Shown piece after piece: positions 35,940 to 43,857 of a stretch of 64,000 nt of DNA. How positions within the stretch are numbered: position 1 is the stretch's first letter; each line of letters opens with the position of its first letter. The notes under the pieces are model-generated. The model searched no databases. It saw nothing but the letters and a program-made list of their open reading frames with translations, and was not told where the DNA came from. A program made the position numbers and the translations under genes. The stretch is from Streptomyces sp. Ru62 (GTDB lineage Bacteria > Actinomycetota > Actinomycetes > Streptomycetales > Streptomycetaceae): contig NZ_PQSU01000033.1 in assembly GCF_002920615.1 (NCBI RefSeq), positions 1 through 64,000 of the forward strand. The letters are read 5' to 3'.

Positions 35940-36090
35940 CGGACACCACCTCACTCGGGCACGGCAGCACGGGGATCAGGGCGGGGGAAGACGGCGCCGG
36001 GACCGGCGTCCAGGGCGGGGCGCAGGGGGCGCGGGCCGCCGACGCGGGGGCGCGCCGGCGGCGTCCGCAGCCCCTGGGACGTACGACCCG

Positions 36091-36678
36091 TCAGGACGCC
36101 GGCTGGACGGCCTTCTTGCGGCGCAGCGCGTAGGCACCGGCGGCGCCTACGGCCAGGACGGCGAGGCCGCCGGCGGTGACACCGGGTGTGGCGAGCGCGC
36201 CGCCACCGGTGTGCATGCCACCGCGCGGCTTGTCGTGGTCGTCACCCCAGTCGCCCTTGTCGCCCTTCTCGCCCCGGTCGCCCTTCTCGCCCTTGTCACC
36301 CCGGTCGCCCTTGTCACCCTTCTCGCCACCCCCGCCCTCGTCCTTGTCGCGGTAGCTCTCGGGGTCGAACCGGCTGTCGCCGCCCGAACCCCACTCCTCG
36401 CTGCGCACCGCGGCGAGCGCTCCGCCACCCGTGTGCATTCCGCCGCGCGGCCCGTCGTGTTCGCCGCCGCCGCCGCGCTTGTTGCCGTACTCCTTGTCCT
36501 GGTCGCTGTCGGATCCCTCGTCCTCGTCGGAGTCGTTGTCGTGCCCCTTGCTGTATGAGGAGCCGTCCCGGCCGCCGCCGTCGTGCTCGGCCGCTACGGC
36601 GAACGCGGCGCCGGGTGCGGTGAAGGATAGGGCGGCGGCGGCAGCCGCCGTGGCCAGGAGCATGCGGGCAGAGCGCAT
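36091..36678 (-). CDS. Cell-surface protein with collagen-like stalk and C-terminal anchor (likely sortase substrate)
   Basis: The 195-residue protein has a signal peptide (1-29), an acidic Asp/Ser/Gly region, then PRGGMHTGGGALA at 77-89, nine collagen-like G-x-y triplets rich in Lys, Asp and Glu at 118-144, and the same 13-residue motif again at 151-163. The second copy runs straight into a transmembrane helix (about 166-185) and a basic RRKK tail, as in sortase sorting signals. There is no LPxTG; the closest is LATPG at 162-166. ATG 36678 follows AAGGA. It sits directly upstream of the class F sortase. Confidence 0.8.
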   Translation of the reverse strand: MRSARMLLATAAAAAALSFTAPGAAFAVAAEHDGGGRDGSSYSKGHDNDSDEDEGSDSDQDKEYGNKRGGGGEHDGPRGGMHTGGGALAAVRSEEWGSGGDSRFDPESYRDKDEGGGGEKGDKGDRGDKGEKGDRGEKGDKGDWGDDHDKPRGGMHTGGGALATPGVTAGGLAVLAVGAAGAYALRRKKAVQPAS

Positions 36679-36958
36679 AGTGATGTCCTTCCGCCGTGAC
36701 CGGGCAGCGGATACCTCATCAGCTGGATGGACCCGGCCCCGACATGAACCACCGTCAGTGAGGCCCCTGGCTCCCACCATCCGAGCCGCCCAGCCGTGTC
36801 ACCACGCCACCCGTCTGCCCCAGCGCACCGGCTCCGGGACCCCTCGTCCGGGTCAATCACCGACACGGTCGTACGCCTGCCGGGGTGATCGCGTCGTACG
36901 GCGGCCGGGAAGGCAATCGCTGTCCTCTCTGTGCAGCGCCGCCCGAAGGAGGCACTCC

Positions 36959-37987
36959 ATGCCCACGAACACCCGGAACACCCGGCACGGGCGACGGGTC
37001 CGACGGCCGGCCGCCGCGTGGGCCGGTGCCCTGCTCGCCGTCGGCGCGGTCACCGCCGTCACCGCCGGCGCCGCTCCCGCCCGCGCCGGGGCGGACACGG
37101 TGACGGAGTACCCGGTGACCACGGCGGCCGGCGCCGCGCCCGTCGGCATCACCGCCGGTCCGGACGGCGCGGTGTGGTTCGCGGAGCACGGCGCCGGACG
37201 GATCGGGCGGATGGCGGCCGACGGCACGGTCACCGACATCCCGACCTCGGGCCCGGACACCGGTCCGTCCGAGATCGTCCAAGGGCCGGACGGGGCCCTG
37301 TGGTTCACCGAGACCACCGCCGGGCGGATCGGCCGCGTCACCCCTTCCGGGCTGCTCACCGAGTTCCCGCTGCCGGCGGCCGGCAGCGGCCCGGCCGGGA
37401 TCGCGTCGGGCCCGGACGGGGCCCTGTGGTTCACCGAGGCGACCGGGAACCGGATCGGCCGCATCACGACCGCGGGCCGGATCACCGAGTACCCGGTGCC
37501 CACCCGGGACGCCACTCCCCACTCCATCGCGGCGGGCGGCGACGGCGCCCTGTGGTTCACCGAGCTGAGCGGCGGCAAGGTCGGGCGCATCACCCCCTCC
37601 GGAGAGCTCACCGAGTTCCCGCTGCCCGGCGGGGCTTCCGGCTTCCCGGGCGGCGTCGTCGCCGGGCCGGGCGGCATGTGGCTCACCGCGTCCGGCGGGC
37701 ACGCGGTGGTCCGCGTCGACCACACCGGGCACGTCACCCGGTTCCCGCTGCCCGGCCCGGACAGCCTGCCCGGCGGCATCACGCGCGGGCCCGACGGGCA
37801 GGTCTGGTACGCCGACCAGGCCGGCCGCGTCGGCCGGATCACCGCGACCGGAGCCGTCACCACCTTCCCGGTGCCGGACGGCGGCGAGAAGGTGCCGCTG
37901 CGGCTGACGGCCGGGCCCGGCGGAACCGTGTGGTTCACGGAGCTGCTCGGCAACGCCCTCGGCCGGATCCGGGTCCCCGCCCGGTGA
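36959..37987 (+). CDS. Secreted Vgb-like seven-bladed beta-propeller protein
   Basis: This 342-residue protein has a signal peptide (to about residue 44) and seven repeats of about 42 residues with the consensus GPDGALWFTE..GRIGRIT..G.ITEFPLP. This is the repeat of virginiamycin B lyase (Vgb), which linearises streptogramin B antibiotics in the cytoplasm. The present protein is exported, so it may be a wall or extracellular relative rather than a resistance enzyme. I could not confirm the catalytic His/Glu set by eye. ATG 36959 follows GAAGGAGG. Confidence 0.8.
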   Translation: MPTNTRNTRHGRRVRRPAAAWAGALLAVGAVTAVTAGAAPARAGADTVTEYPVTTAAGAAPVGITAGPDGAVWFAEHGAGRIGRMAADGTVTDIPTSGPDTGPSEIVQGPDGALWFTETTAGRIGRVTPSGLLTEFPLPAAGSGPAGIASGPDGALWFTEATGNRIGRITTAGRITEYPVPTRDATPHSIAAGGDGALWFTELSGGKVGRITPSGELTEFPLPGGASGFPGGVVAGPGGMWLTASGGHAVVRVDHTGHVTRFPLPGPDSLPGGITRGPDGQVWYADQAGRVGRITATGAVTTFPVPDGGEKVPLRLTAGPGGTVWFTELLGNALGRIRVPAR

Positions 37988-38030
37988 GCCCTCGTGACCG
38001 GCCGCCCACTCTCCCGGCCGCCGCCCTCTT

Positions 38031-38050
38031 GTTATGACCGATGTCATAAC
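38031..38050. promoter_or_regulatory. Palindromic operator upstream of SCO6745-like gene
   Basis: GTTATGAC-CGAT-GTCATAAC has perfect 8-bp arms and lies 49 bases before the GTG start. It also contains an ATG in frame, but its operator-like symmetry argues that translation starts downstream. Confidence 0.7.
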
Positions 38051-38099
38051 GCAGGCTGGGGCCGACAGTACGTCAAGGCCGACGCGGTGGGAGGAAACA

Positions 38100-38978
38100 G
38101 TGGCGGACGGGATGGCGCGGGCCCTGTGGGAGCGGTACGAGCCGGTGCACAGTCTCGTGTACTTCGCACCGGAGGCGCGCCGGGCCGCGGACGGGCTGGG
38201 GCTGCGCGGGTTCTGGATGGGCTACTTCGCGCTGCGCGCCGCCCCGCTCGGCGCCGTGGCCCCCGCCGTGGTGACGAGCTGCTTCTACGTCTTCCATCCG
38301 GCCCGGGTCGAACGGGCGGTGCCGGACGCCTGGTCGTACGCCACCCCGGCGGAGGCGCTGACGGCCCGGCTGGAGGCGATGGACGCGGGGATGACCCGCC
38401 TGTTCGGGGCGGACACCGTCGGCTCCGCCGCGTTCACGGAGGCCGCGGACCTCGCCTGGGAGGCCGCCGCGGGCGCGGACACCACGGGCCGGGTGCTCGC
38501 CGCCGCCAATCAGGCGCTGGAACGGCCGGACAAGCCGACCGCCCGCCTGTGGCAGGCCCTGACGACCCTGCGCGAGCAGCGGGGCGACTCCCATGTGGCG
38601 GTGCTGGTCGGCCTGGGGCTCGGCCCGGTGGAGGCCATGGTGCTCAAGGCGGCGGCCGGCGAGTCCGACGGGGCCTTCCTGCGAGAGACCCGGAAGTGGC
38701 CGCAGGACGCGTGGGCGGCGGCTGTGGCCCGGCTGCGCGCGGACGGCCGGCTCACGGCGGACGGCGCGCTGACGCCGGCGGGCGCGGCCCTGCGTGCGGA
38801 GGCCGAGGCGCTCACCGACGCGGCGGCCGAGGGACCGTGGACCGCGCTGGGCGCCGAGCGGAGCGGGCGGCTGGCCACGCTGCTGGAGCCGCTGGCCCGC
38901 ACGGTCCGCGAGTCGGACCTGCTGCCGCCCGGGAATCCGGTGGGGCTGACCCGGGTGACGTACCCGGCCGGCCACTGA
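38100..38978 (+). CDS. SCO6745/SalK-family protein
   Basis: This 292-residue protein is mostly helical with a region near LYERYEP-like WERYEPVHSLVYFAPEA at the start and paired His/Tyr residues, as in the Streptomyces SCO6745/SalK family. Its C-terminal part resembles a winged-helix domain (DAWAAAVARLRADGRLTADG). Biochemical function in the family is unclear. GTG 38100 follows GGGAGGAAACA. The ATG at 38034 lies inside a palindrome and is less likely. Its last 20 bases belong to a repeat copied three more times downstream. Confidence 0.75.
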   Translation: MADGMARALWERYEPVHSLVYFAPEARRAADGLGLRGFWMGYFALRAAPLGAVAPAVVTSCFYVFHPARVERAVPDAWSYATPAEALTARLEAMDAGMTRLFGADTVGSAAFTEAADLAWEAAAGADTTGRVLAAANQALERPDKPTARLWQALTTLREQRGDSHVAVLVGLGLGPVEAMVLKAAAGESDGAFLRETRKWPQDAWAAAVARLRADGRLTADGALTPAGAALRAEAEALTDAAAEGPWTALGAERSGRLATLLEPLARTVRESDLLPPGNPVGLTRVTYPAGH

Positions 38979-39528
38979 GGGCGCTCCGGGCCCCGGCAGG
39001 CCCCTGGGGCGCTAGGGCCCGGGACACCCGTACCCGGCCGACCGGTGGGGGCGGTCCCGGCCCCGGCAGCCACCGCCTGGGCGCCGGACCCGGGACACCC
39101 GTACCCGACCCACCGCTGAGGACCGCCCACCGGCAGGGCGCGGCCTCCGGACCCAGCCGGAGATCATGTCCCGCCCGAACGACGACCGGCACCCGGTGAA
39201 CCAGCCCTGGCCGACCTTCCCGAAGCGCTGCGGGCCCCAGTGGCCCCCACCCGGGGCGCCGGGCCGGGGACGCCCGTACCCGGCCGGCCACTGAGGGCGC
39301 TCCGGGCGCTGGCCCCCCGCCCGGGCGCCGGGTCGGGGAGCCGTACGAGTGAAGGTGGTGCTCGCCCCCTGGTCACCGGCAGCCGTCCGGGATCCGTTCC
39401 ATGGAGCCGGTGCCACACCGGTTGGCCATCGGCACGGGTGACGACCGCCGGGGTTTGGCCGAGAGCAGCCGTACCAAGGGGTGAAATGCCCGGTCAGCGG
39501 CCTGGAGTGCGGGCCGTACGCTGGGGCC
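38959..39528. repeat. Tandem copies of the 3' end of the preceding gene in an otherwise empty region
   Basis: A unit of about 70 bp starting CGTACCCGGCC begins at 38959 (covering the stop codon of the SCO6745-like gene), 39029, 39100 and 39275. The first and last copies share 33 identical bases. The rest of the region to 39528 holds no clear gene, apart from a 42-codon ORF (39166-39294) beginning MSRPNDDRHPVNQPW and ending inside the last copy in the same YPAGH frame. Confidence 0.75.
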
Positions 39529-40398
39529 GTGGTCAACCGAGACGAGGATCCAGGACAGGTGGCGGCCCGGCTCACCGGGCGGCGGCCGGTGAGCCGGGCC
39601 CCGCGCTCGTCGGGCGCGCCCGCCGAAGTGCTGCTGGACGGCGGGACACCGGTGATGGTCAAACGCGGCGACGGCCCCGGGGCGGTGCGCGCGGAGGTGG
39701 CGGGGCTGCGCTGGCTGGCCGCGGCGGACGCGGTCCGGGTGCCGGCGGTGCTCGGGCACGACGAGCACTGGATGGTGACCGAGCGGGTGCCCACCGGCTC
39801 TCCGGACCCCGAGGCAGCGCTGCGTTTCGGCCAGGCCCTGGCCGCGCTGCACGCGGCCGGCGCACCCCGTTTCGGGGCGCCGCCGCCCGACGGGCCCGAG
39901 GACGCCTACATCGGCCTCGCCCCCATGCGCAACGCCCCGGGCACCGACTGGTCCCGCTGGTACGCCGAGCACCGCGTGCTGCCGTACGTGCGCGGCGCGG
40001 TCGACCGGGGCACGCTCCGGCCGGGCGAGGCGGCGGTCTTCGAGCGGGTCTGCGCACGGCTGCCGGAGCTGGCGGGGCCGGCCGAGCCGCCCGCCCGGCT
40101 GCACGGCGACCTGTGGAACGGGAACGTGCTGTGGGGCGCCGACGGCGAGGTCAGGCTGATCGACCCGGCCGCGCACGGCGGACACCGGGAGACCGACCTG
40201 GCGATGCTCCGGCTGTTCGGCTGCCCCCACCTGGACCGGGTGCTCACCGGCTATCAGCGGGCGGCACCCCTGGCCGACGGCTGGCGGGACCGGGTCGGGC
40301 TGCACCAGCTCTTCCCGCTGCTGGTGCACGCGGTGCTGTTCGGGCGGGGATACGCCGAACAGGCGCTGGCCGCGGCACGCGACGCGCTCGCGCGATGA
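39529..40398 (+). CDS. Fructosamine kinase-like phosphotransferase
   Basis: The 289-residue protein has a kinase-like (APH/FN3K) fold. The ATP-site Lys is in PVMVKRGDG, the catalytic loop is LHGDLWNGNVLW, the Mg-binding Asp is in LIDPAAHGGHRETDLAM, and a C-terminal helical region follows. These last two motifs are those of fructosamine-3-kinase relatives that repair glycated proteins or small molecules. GTG 39529 lies six bases after TACGCT, a good -10 box, with no Shine-Dalgarno sequence, so the mRNA may be leaderless. GTG 39481 is an alternative. Confidence 0.85.
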   Translation: MVNRDEDPGQVAARLTGRRPVSRAPRSSGAPAEVLLDGGTPVMVKRGDGPGAVRAEVAGLRWLAAADAVRVPAVLGHDEHWMVTERVPTGSPDPEAALRFGQALAALHAAGAPRFGAPPPDGPEDAYIGLAPMRNAPGTDWSRWYAEHRVLPYVRGAVDRGTLRPGEAAVFERVCARLPELAGPAEPPARLHGDLWNGNVLWGADGEVRLIDPAAHGGHRETDLAMLRLFGCPHLDRVLTGYQRAAPLADGWRDRVGLHQLFPLLVHAVLFGRGYAEQALAAARDALAR

Positions 40399-40498
40399 CC
40401 CCGGAAGGAATCCTTCCGAAGGGTGCTCACTCACCGTGAGGAAACCAATCACCCGTTCGACTCGTATAAGGACGTGAAAGCCGAATCAGGGAGAGACC

Positions 40499-40690
40499 AT
40501 GCAACCGTTCACGCTCAACTACGCGCGGCCCGCAGTGCAGTTGGACGTCACCGCTCCGTATGCGTACGACTCCGGACTGCAGTTGAACGTCCTCCCGGAC
40601 GGGCGGATCGCCGCCACCGACCACGCGACCCTCAGAGCACTCGGGACCACCACCTCGACCGCCGGTTCCAAGACGCACTTCGACGACTGA
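40499..40690 (+). CDS. tgmA: ATP-grasp-modified RiPP precursor peptide (graspetide)
   Basis: The 63-residue peptide starts MQPFTLNYARPAV, a leader typical of putative ATP-grasp target RiPPs, followed by LQLNVLPDGRIA. It ends in a Thr/Ser-rich core closing with SKTHFDD. In this class a partner ATP-grasp enzyme joins Thr/Ser hydroxyls to Asp/Glu carboxylates, so the core T/S residues and the final Asp pair are the likely ester partners. ATG 40499 follows GGGAGAGACC. TATAAG at 40465-40470 may be a -10 box. The ligase starts 19 bases downstream. Confidence 0.88.
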   Translation: MQPFTLNYARPAVQLDVTAPYAYDSGLQLNVLPDGRIAATDHATLRALGTTTSTAGSKTHFDD

Positions 40691-40708
40691 GACCGCGGGC
40701 CTCCACAG

Positions 40709-41692
40709 ATGACCGTGCTCATCCTGACCAGTGAAGAGGACGTGACGGCGGACATGGTGGTCCTCCGGCTGGGCGAGGCGGGCGTGCCCGTGGTCCGGCT
40801 CGACCCCGCCGATCTCACCAACGGGGTGGCGCTGTCGGGCGAGTACGTGCGGGGCGCCTGCCGGGGACATCTGTCCGTCGGCGGGCGCCTGGTGAGCATG
40901 AGCGGCCTGCGCTCCGTCTGGGTGCGCAGGCCGGGCGACCCGGCCGCCCGCGCCGCCCAGCCGTCCGCCTGGCTGACCGAGGAGTCGTCCCAGGCGCTGT
41001 ACGGCATGCTGCGCTGCACCGACGCCCGCTGGATGAACCACCCGGACGCCGCGCGCCGGGCCCGGCACAAGCCCTGGCAGCTCCATCTGGCCCAGCGCAG
41101 CGGCCTCGCGGTGCCGGCCACCCTCATCACGACGTTCCCGCAGGCGGCGCGGGAGTTCGCGGATCGTTTCCCGGACCTGGTGGTCAAGCCGGTCTCCGGG
41201 GCGCACCCGCAGGAACCGCCCAGGGCGGTGCCGACCAGCCGGGTGGCGCCGGACGCCGACTTCACGGCGGTGGCCTTCGGCCCGACCCTGCTGCAACGGC
41301 GGATCGCCAAGCGGGCCGACATCCGGCTCACCGTCGTCGGCGACACGCTGCTGGCCGCGCGCAAGCCTGCCGATCCGGACGCCCACCCGGACGACGTGGA
41401 CGTCCGCTTCGCCCCGTCGGTCTCCCCCTGGCTGCCCGCGGAGGTGCCGTCGCGCGTCGCCGAGGGCGTGCTGCGCTACATGGCGGGCGCGGAACTGGCG
41501 TACGGTGCCTTCGACTTCGCGGAGGACGCCGACGGGATCTGGTGGTTCCTGGAGTGCAACCAGTCCGGCCAGTTCGGCTTCGTGGAGATGGACACCGGTC
41601 AGCCGATCGCCGCGACCATCGCCCAGTGGCTGGCGGAAGAAGGCGGTACCGGCCGCGGGTGTGCGGACGGTGACCGGAGCGCGGCATCGTGA
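40709..41692 (+). CDS. tgmB: ATP-grasp ribosomal peptide maturase
   Basis: This 327-residue ligase belongs to the ATP-grasp family that cross-links graspetide precursors. The N-terminus TVLILTSEEDVTADMVVLRL is the pre-ATP-grasp domain of the TgmB/SAV_5884 type. DLVVKPVSGAHP holds an ATP-binding Lys, and the Mg site is formed by GAFDFAEDADGIWWFLECNQ with the following Gln/Phe. ATG 40709. It directly follows the precursor gene and is probably translated from the same mRNA. Product bioactivity is unknown. Confidence 0.9.
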   Translation: MTVLILTSEEDVTADMVVLRLGEAGVPVVRLDPADLTNGVALSGEYVRGACRGHLSVGGRLVSMSGLRSVWVRRPGDPAARAAQPSAWLTEESSQALYGMLRCTDARWMNHPDAARRARHKPWQLHLAQRSGLAVPATLITTFPQAAREFADRFPDLVVKPVSGAHPQEPPRAVPTSRVAPDADFTAVAFGPTLLQRRIAKRADIRLTVVGDTLLAARKPADPDAHPDDVDVRFAPSVSPWLPAEVPSRVAEGVLRYMAGAELAYGAFDFAEDADGIWWFLECNQSGQFGFVEMDTGQPIAATIAQWLAEEGGTGRGCADGDRSAAS

Positions 41693-41727
41693 GGGTGCCG
41701 GGATCGGCTCGGAGAAAGGAACGCGAC

Positions 41728-42615
41728 ATGCGCATCGGACTGCTGGGAACGGGCCCGTGGGCCAAGGCGGCGTACGCCCCCGCCCTGGCCGGGCACACCG
41801 GTCTGGAGTTCGCCGGGGTGTGGGGGCGCCGGCCGGAGGCGGCCACGGCGCTCGCGGAGCAGTACGGCGTCGCCGCGTACGCCGACGTGGACGCGTTGCT
41901 GGCCGATGTGGAGGCGGTGGCGGTGGCCCTGCCGCCCTCCGTCCAGGCCGAGTTGGCGGTGCGGGCGGCACAGGCGGGCCGCCATCTGTTGCTGGACAAG
42001 CCGCTGGCGGTGACGGTCGCCGAGGGACGGGCCGTCGTGGAGGCGGTGGAGAAGGCCGGGGTGGCGTCGGTGGTGTTCTTCACCACGCGCTTCCAGAAGG
42101 AACCGGAGGCCTGGATCGACGAACAGGCGGCGGTGACGGGCTGGTTCACGGCGCGGGCACAGTGGCTGGGGGCGGTGTTCACGAGTGACAGCCCGTTCGC
42201 GGCCTCGCCGTGGCGGCGGGAGAAGGGCGCGCTGTGGGACGTCGGCCCGCACGCCCTGTCGGTGCTGCTGCCGGTCCTCGGCGACGTGCGGCAGGTCGTC
42301 GCGGCGGCGCACGGTCCGGCGGACACCGTGCACCTGGTGCTCGACCACTCCACCGGCGCGTCGAGCACCCTCACGCTGAGCCTGACCGCCCCGCCGGCGG
42401 CGGCCGGGGCCGACGTGGAACTGCGTGGCGAGGCGGGTGTGACGCTCCTGCCGGGGAGTTCCGAGGGAGCCGTCCCCGCGCTCACCCGGGCCGCCGACGC
42501 GCTGGTGCGTGCGGCCCGCACGGGCCGGCCGCACGCCTGCGACGCCGCGTTCGGCCTCCGGGTCACCGAGATCCTGGCCACCGCGGAGGCGCGGCTGGCG
42601 GACGGTACGCAGTGA
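41728..42615 (+). CDS. Gfo/Idh/MocA-family oxidoreductase
   Basis: The 295-residue protein has a Rossmann N-terminus (GLLGTGPWAKAAYAPAL) and the family motif DKPLAVT (catalytic Lys region), followed by the C-terminal alpha/beta domain with WDVGPHALSVLLPVLG. Substrates of the family are usually sugars or their derivatives. ATG 41728 follows GAGAAAGGA. It is 35 bases downstream of the ATP-grasp gene, on the same strand, so it may be co-transcribed. Whether it acts on the peptide is unknown. Confidence 0.88.
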   Translation: MRIGLLGTGPWAKAAYAPALAGHTGLEFAGVWGRRPEAATALAEQYGVAAYADVDALLADVEAVAVALPPSVQAELAVRAAQAGRHLLLDKPLAVTVAEGRAVVEAVEKAGVASVVFFTTRFQKEPEAWIDEQAAVTGWFTARAQWLGAVFTSDSPFAASPWRREKGALWDVGPHALSVLLPVLGDVRQVVAAAHGPADTVHLVLDHSTGASSTLTLSLTAPPAAAGADVELRGEAGVTLLPGSSEGAVPALTRAADALVRAARTGRPHACDAAFGLRVTEILATAEARLADGTQ

Positions 42616-42685
42616 GCGGTCGCGGTGCCGAGGCGGGGGGCCGGCTCCCCGCCCCGGCACCGCCGGTCACCGCGCCGTCAGCGCG

Positions 42686-43594
42686 TCACCCGGCCGCGAC
42701 CTCATGGTCGGTCCAGTAGTTGACGCGTTCCCGTACGACGGGATAGCCGGCCTTGGTGAAGTGCGCGGCCATCGGGACGTTGCCCTGGTCGGTGGCGGCG
42801 GCGATGAACCCGGCGCCCTGTCCGACCAGGAAGTGGGTGCACTCGACGAGCAGGTCGTAGGCGTAGCCGTGGCCCCGGTGTTCCGGCACCACGCCGATGA
42901 AGGCGACGCACGGCCCGCCGGGGTTGCGCGCCGGGATGTGGATGCCGACCGCGTCGCCTTCCGGCGTGCGGGCCACCTGCCACCAGTCGCGCGGTGAGGG
43001 GAACCAGCGCAGGATCTCCAGGTCCTCCCGGGCCGCCTGGTCCACGCCTCCCTGCTCGATGGCCCGGCGGGCGTGGGCGTCGAGCGTGCCGACGTTGATG
43101 CGCCGCAGCAGGTCGAGGAACACGTCGTCGTCCGGTTCGGCGGTGAACAGGAGCCGTCCGGGCCGCTCGGGCAGTCCCCGGTCCGGGGTCCAGCGGTAGA
43201 GGAAGCGCTCCACCAGGGGCGTGTAGCCGGCCCGGCGCGCGGCACTCTCCCGGACGGCCACCGCGTCCCGGCGCAGCGGGTCGTCGCGCCAGCCGGTGGG
43301 CAGGTCGAGTTCGAGTTCGGGTGTCTTCCAGGGCGCCGTCCGCAGCAGCTCGGCACCGGCCTCCTCCTCGCCTTCGGCGACGTCGAACCAGTTGATCACG
43401 AGCGGCTCGGGGTCCTCGGGGCGGCCCCACCAGGCGGCGCGCGCCACGGTGCGGCCGTCGCGCAGGGCGATGCGCTGCCAGTCGGGGCGGTAGTGGGTGC
43501 CGCGGTGCTTGTCGCTCAGGGCGAGCGGGTCGGGCATGGTGCGGAAAAGGTGAGCACTGCTCTCGTCGAGCGTGCGGATGACCACGTCGGTCAA
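42686..43594 (-). CDS. GNAT-family N-acetyltransferase
   Basis: This 302-residue protein has a poorly conserved N-terminal half and a C-terminal GNAT domain with the acetyl-CoA site IGVVPEHRGHGYAYDLL and a terminal segment HFTKAGYPVVRERVNYW. I chose TTG 43594 because GGAGG lies five bases upstream; GTG 43585 is 14 bases away. A 19-codon ORF with an excellent ribosome site precedes it. It converges with the Gfo/Idh/MocA gene. Confidence 0.85.
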   Translation of the reverse strand: MTDVVIRTLDESSAHLFRTMPDPLALSDKHRGTHYRPDWQRIALRDGRTVARAAWWGRPEDPEPLVINWFDVAEGEEEAGAELLRTAPWKTPELELDLPTGWRDDPLRRDAVAVRESAARRAGYTPLVERFLYRWTPDRGLPERPGRLLFTAEPDDDVFLDLLRRINVGTLDAHARRAIEQGGVDQAAREDLEILRWFPSPRDWWQVARTPEGDAVGIHIPARNPGGPCVAFIGVVPEHRGHGYAYDLLVECTHFLVGQGAGFIAAATDQGNVPMAAHFTKAGYPVVRERVNYWTDHEVAAG

Positions 43595-43637
43595 GGAATC
43601 CTCCGGGATGCGTACGGTGTGCGCGCTCCCGGTCAGA

Positions 43638-43697
43638 TCAGACGTGACACGCCCGCGGCACGGGGAGGGGGGAGCGCTGGATGGTGGTGATCCACAT
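43638..43697 (-). CDS. 19-residue upstream ORF (putative leader peptide) before the GNAT gene
   Basis: ATG 43697 follows a perfect AAGGAGG at eight bases and encodes MWITTIQRSPLPVPRACHV, ending 43 bases before the GNAT start. Such short ORFs with a Cys near the end precede several metabolic operons in Streptomyces and may act as attenuators. Confidence 0.5.
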   Translation of the reverse strand: MWITTIQRSPLPVPRACHV

Positions 43698-43857
43698 GAC
43701 ACTCGCCTCCTTGGTCCGTCCGTCTCGGGCGTGGTGATCACAGGCTAGGGGTTCGCCCCGATCGGGGTCCACCCCTTTTCCGAGGGGTCTCTCCGCACGG
43801 CGCTGCGCGGGTTCTTCCGCGCGGCGCGGTCCGCGGCGGGCGGCGTAACTTGGGGAT

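Noticed and set aside
38034..38099. ATG start for the SCO6745-like protein
   Set aside because: It lies inside a 20-bp palindrome, and GTG 38100 has a much better ribosome site (GGGAGGAAACA).
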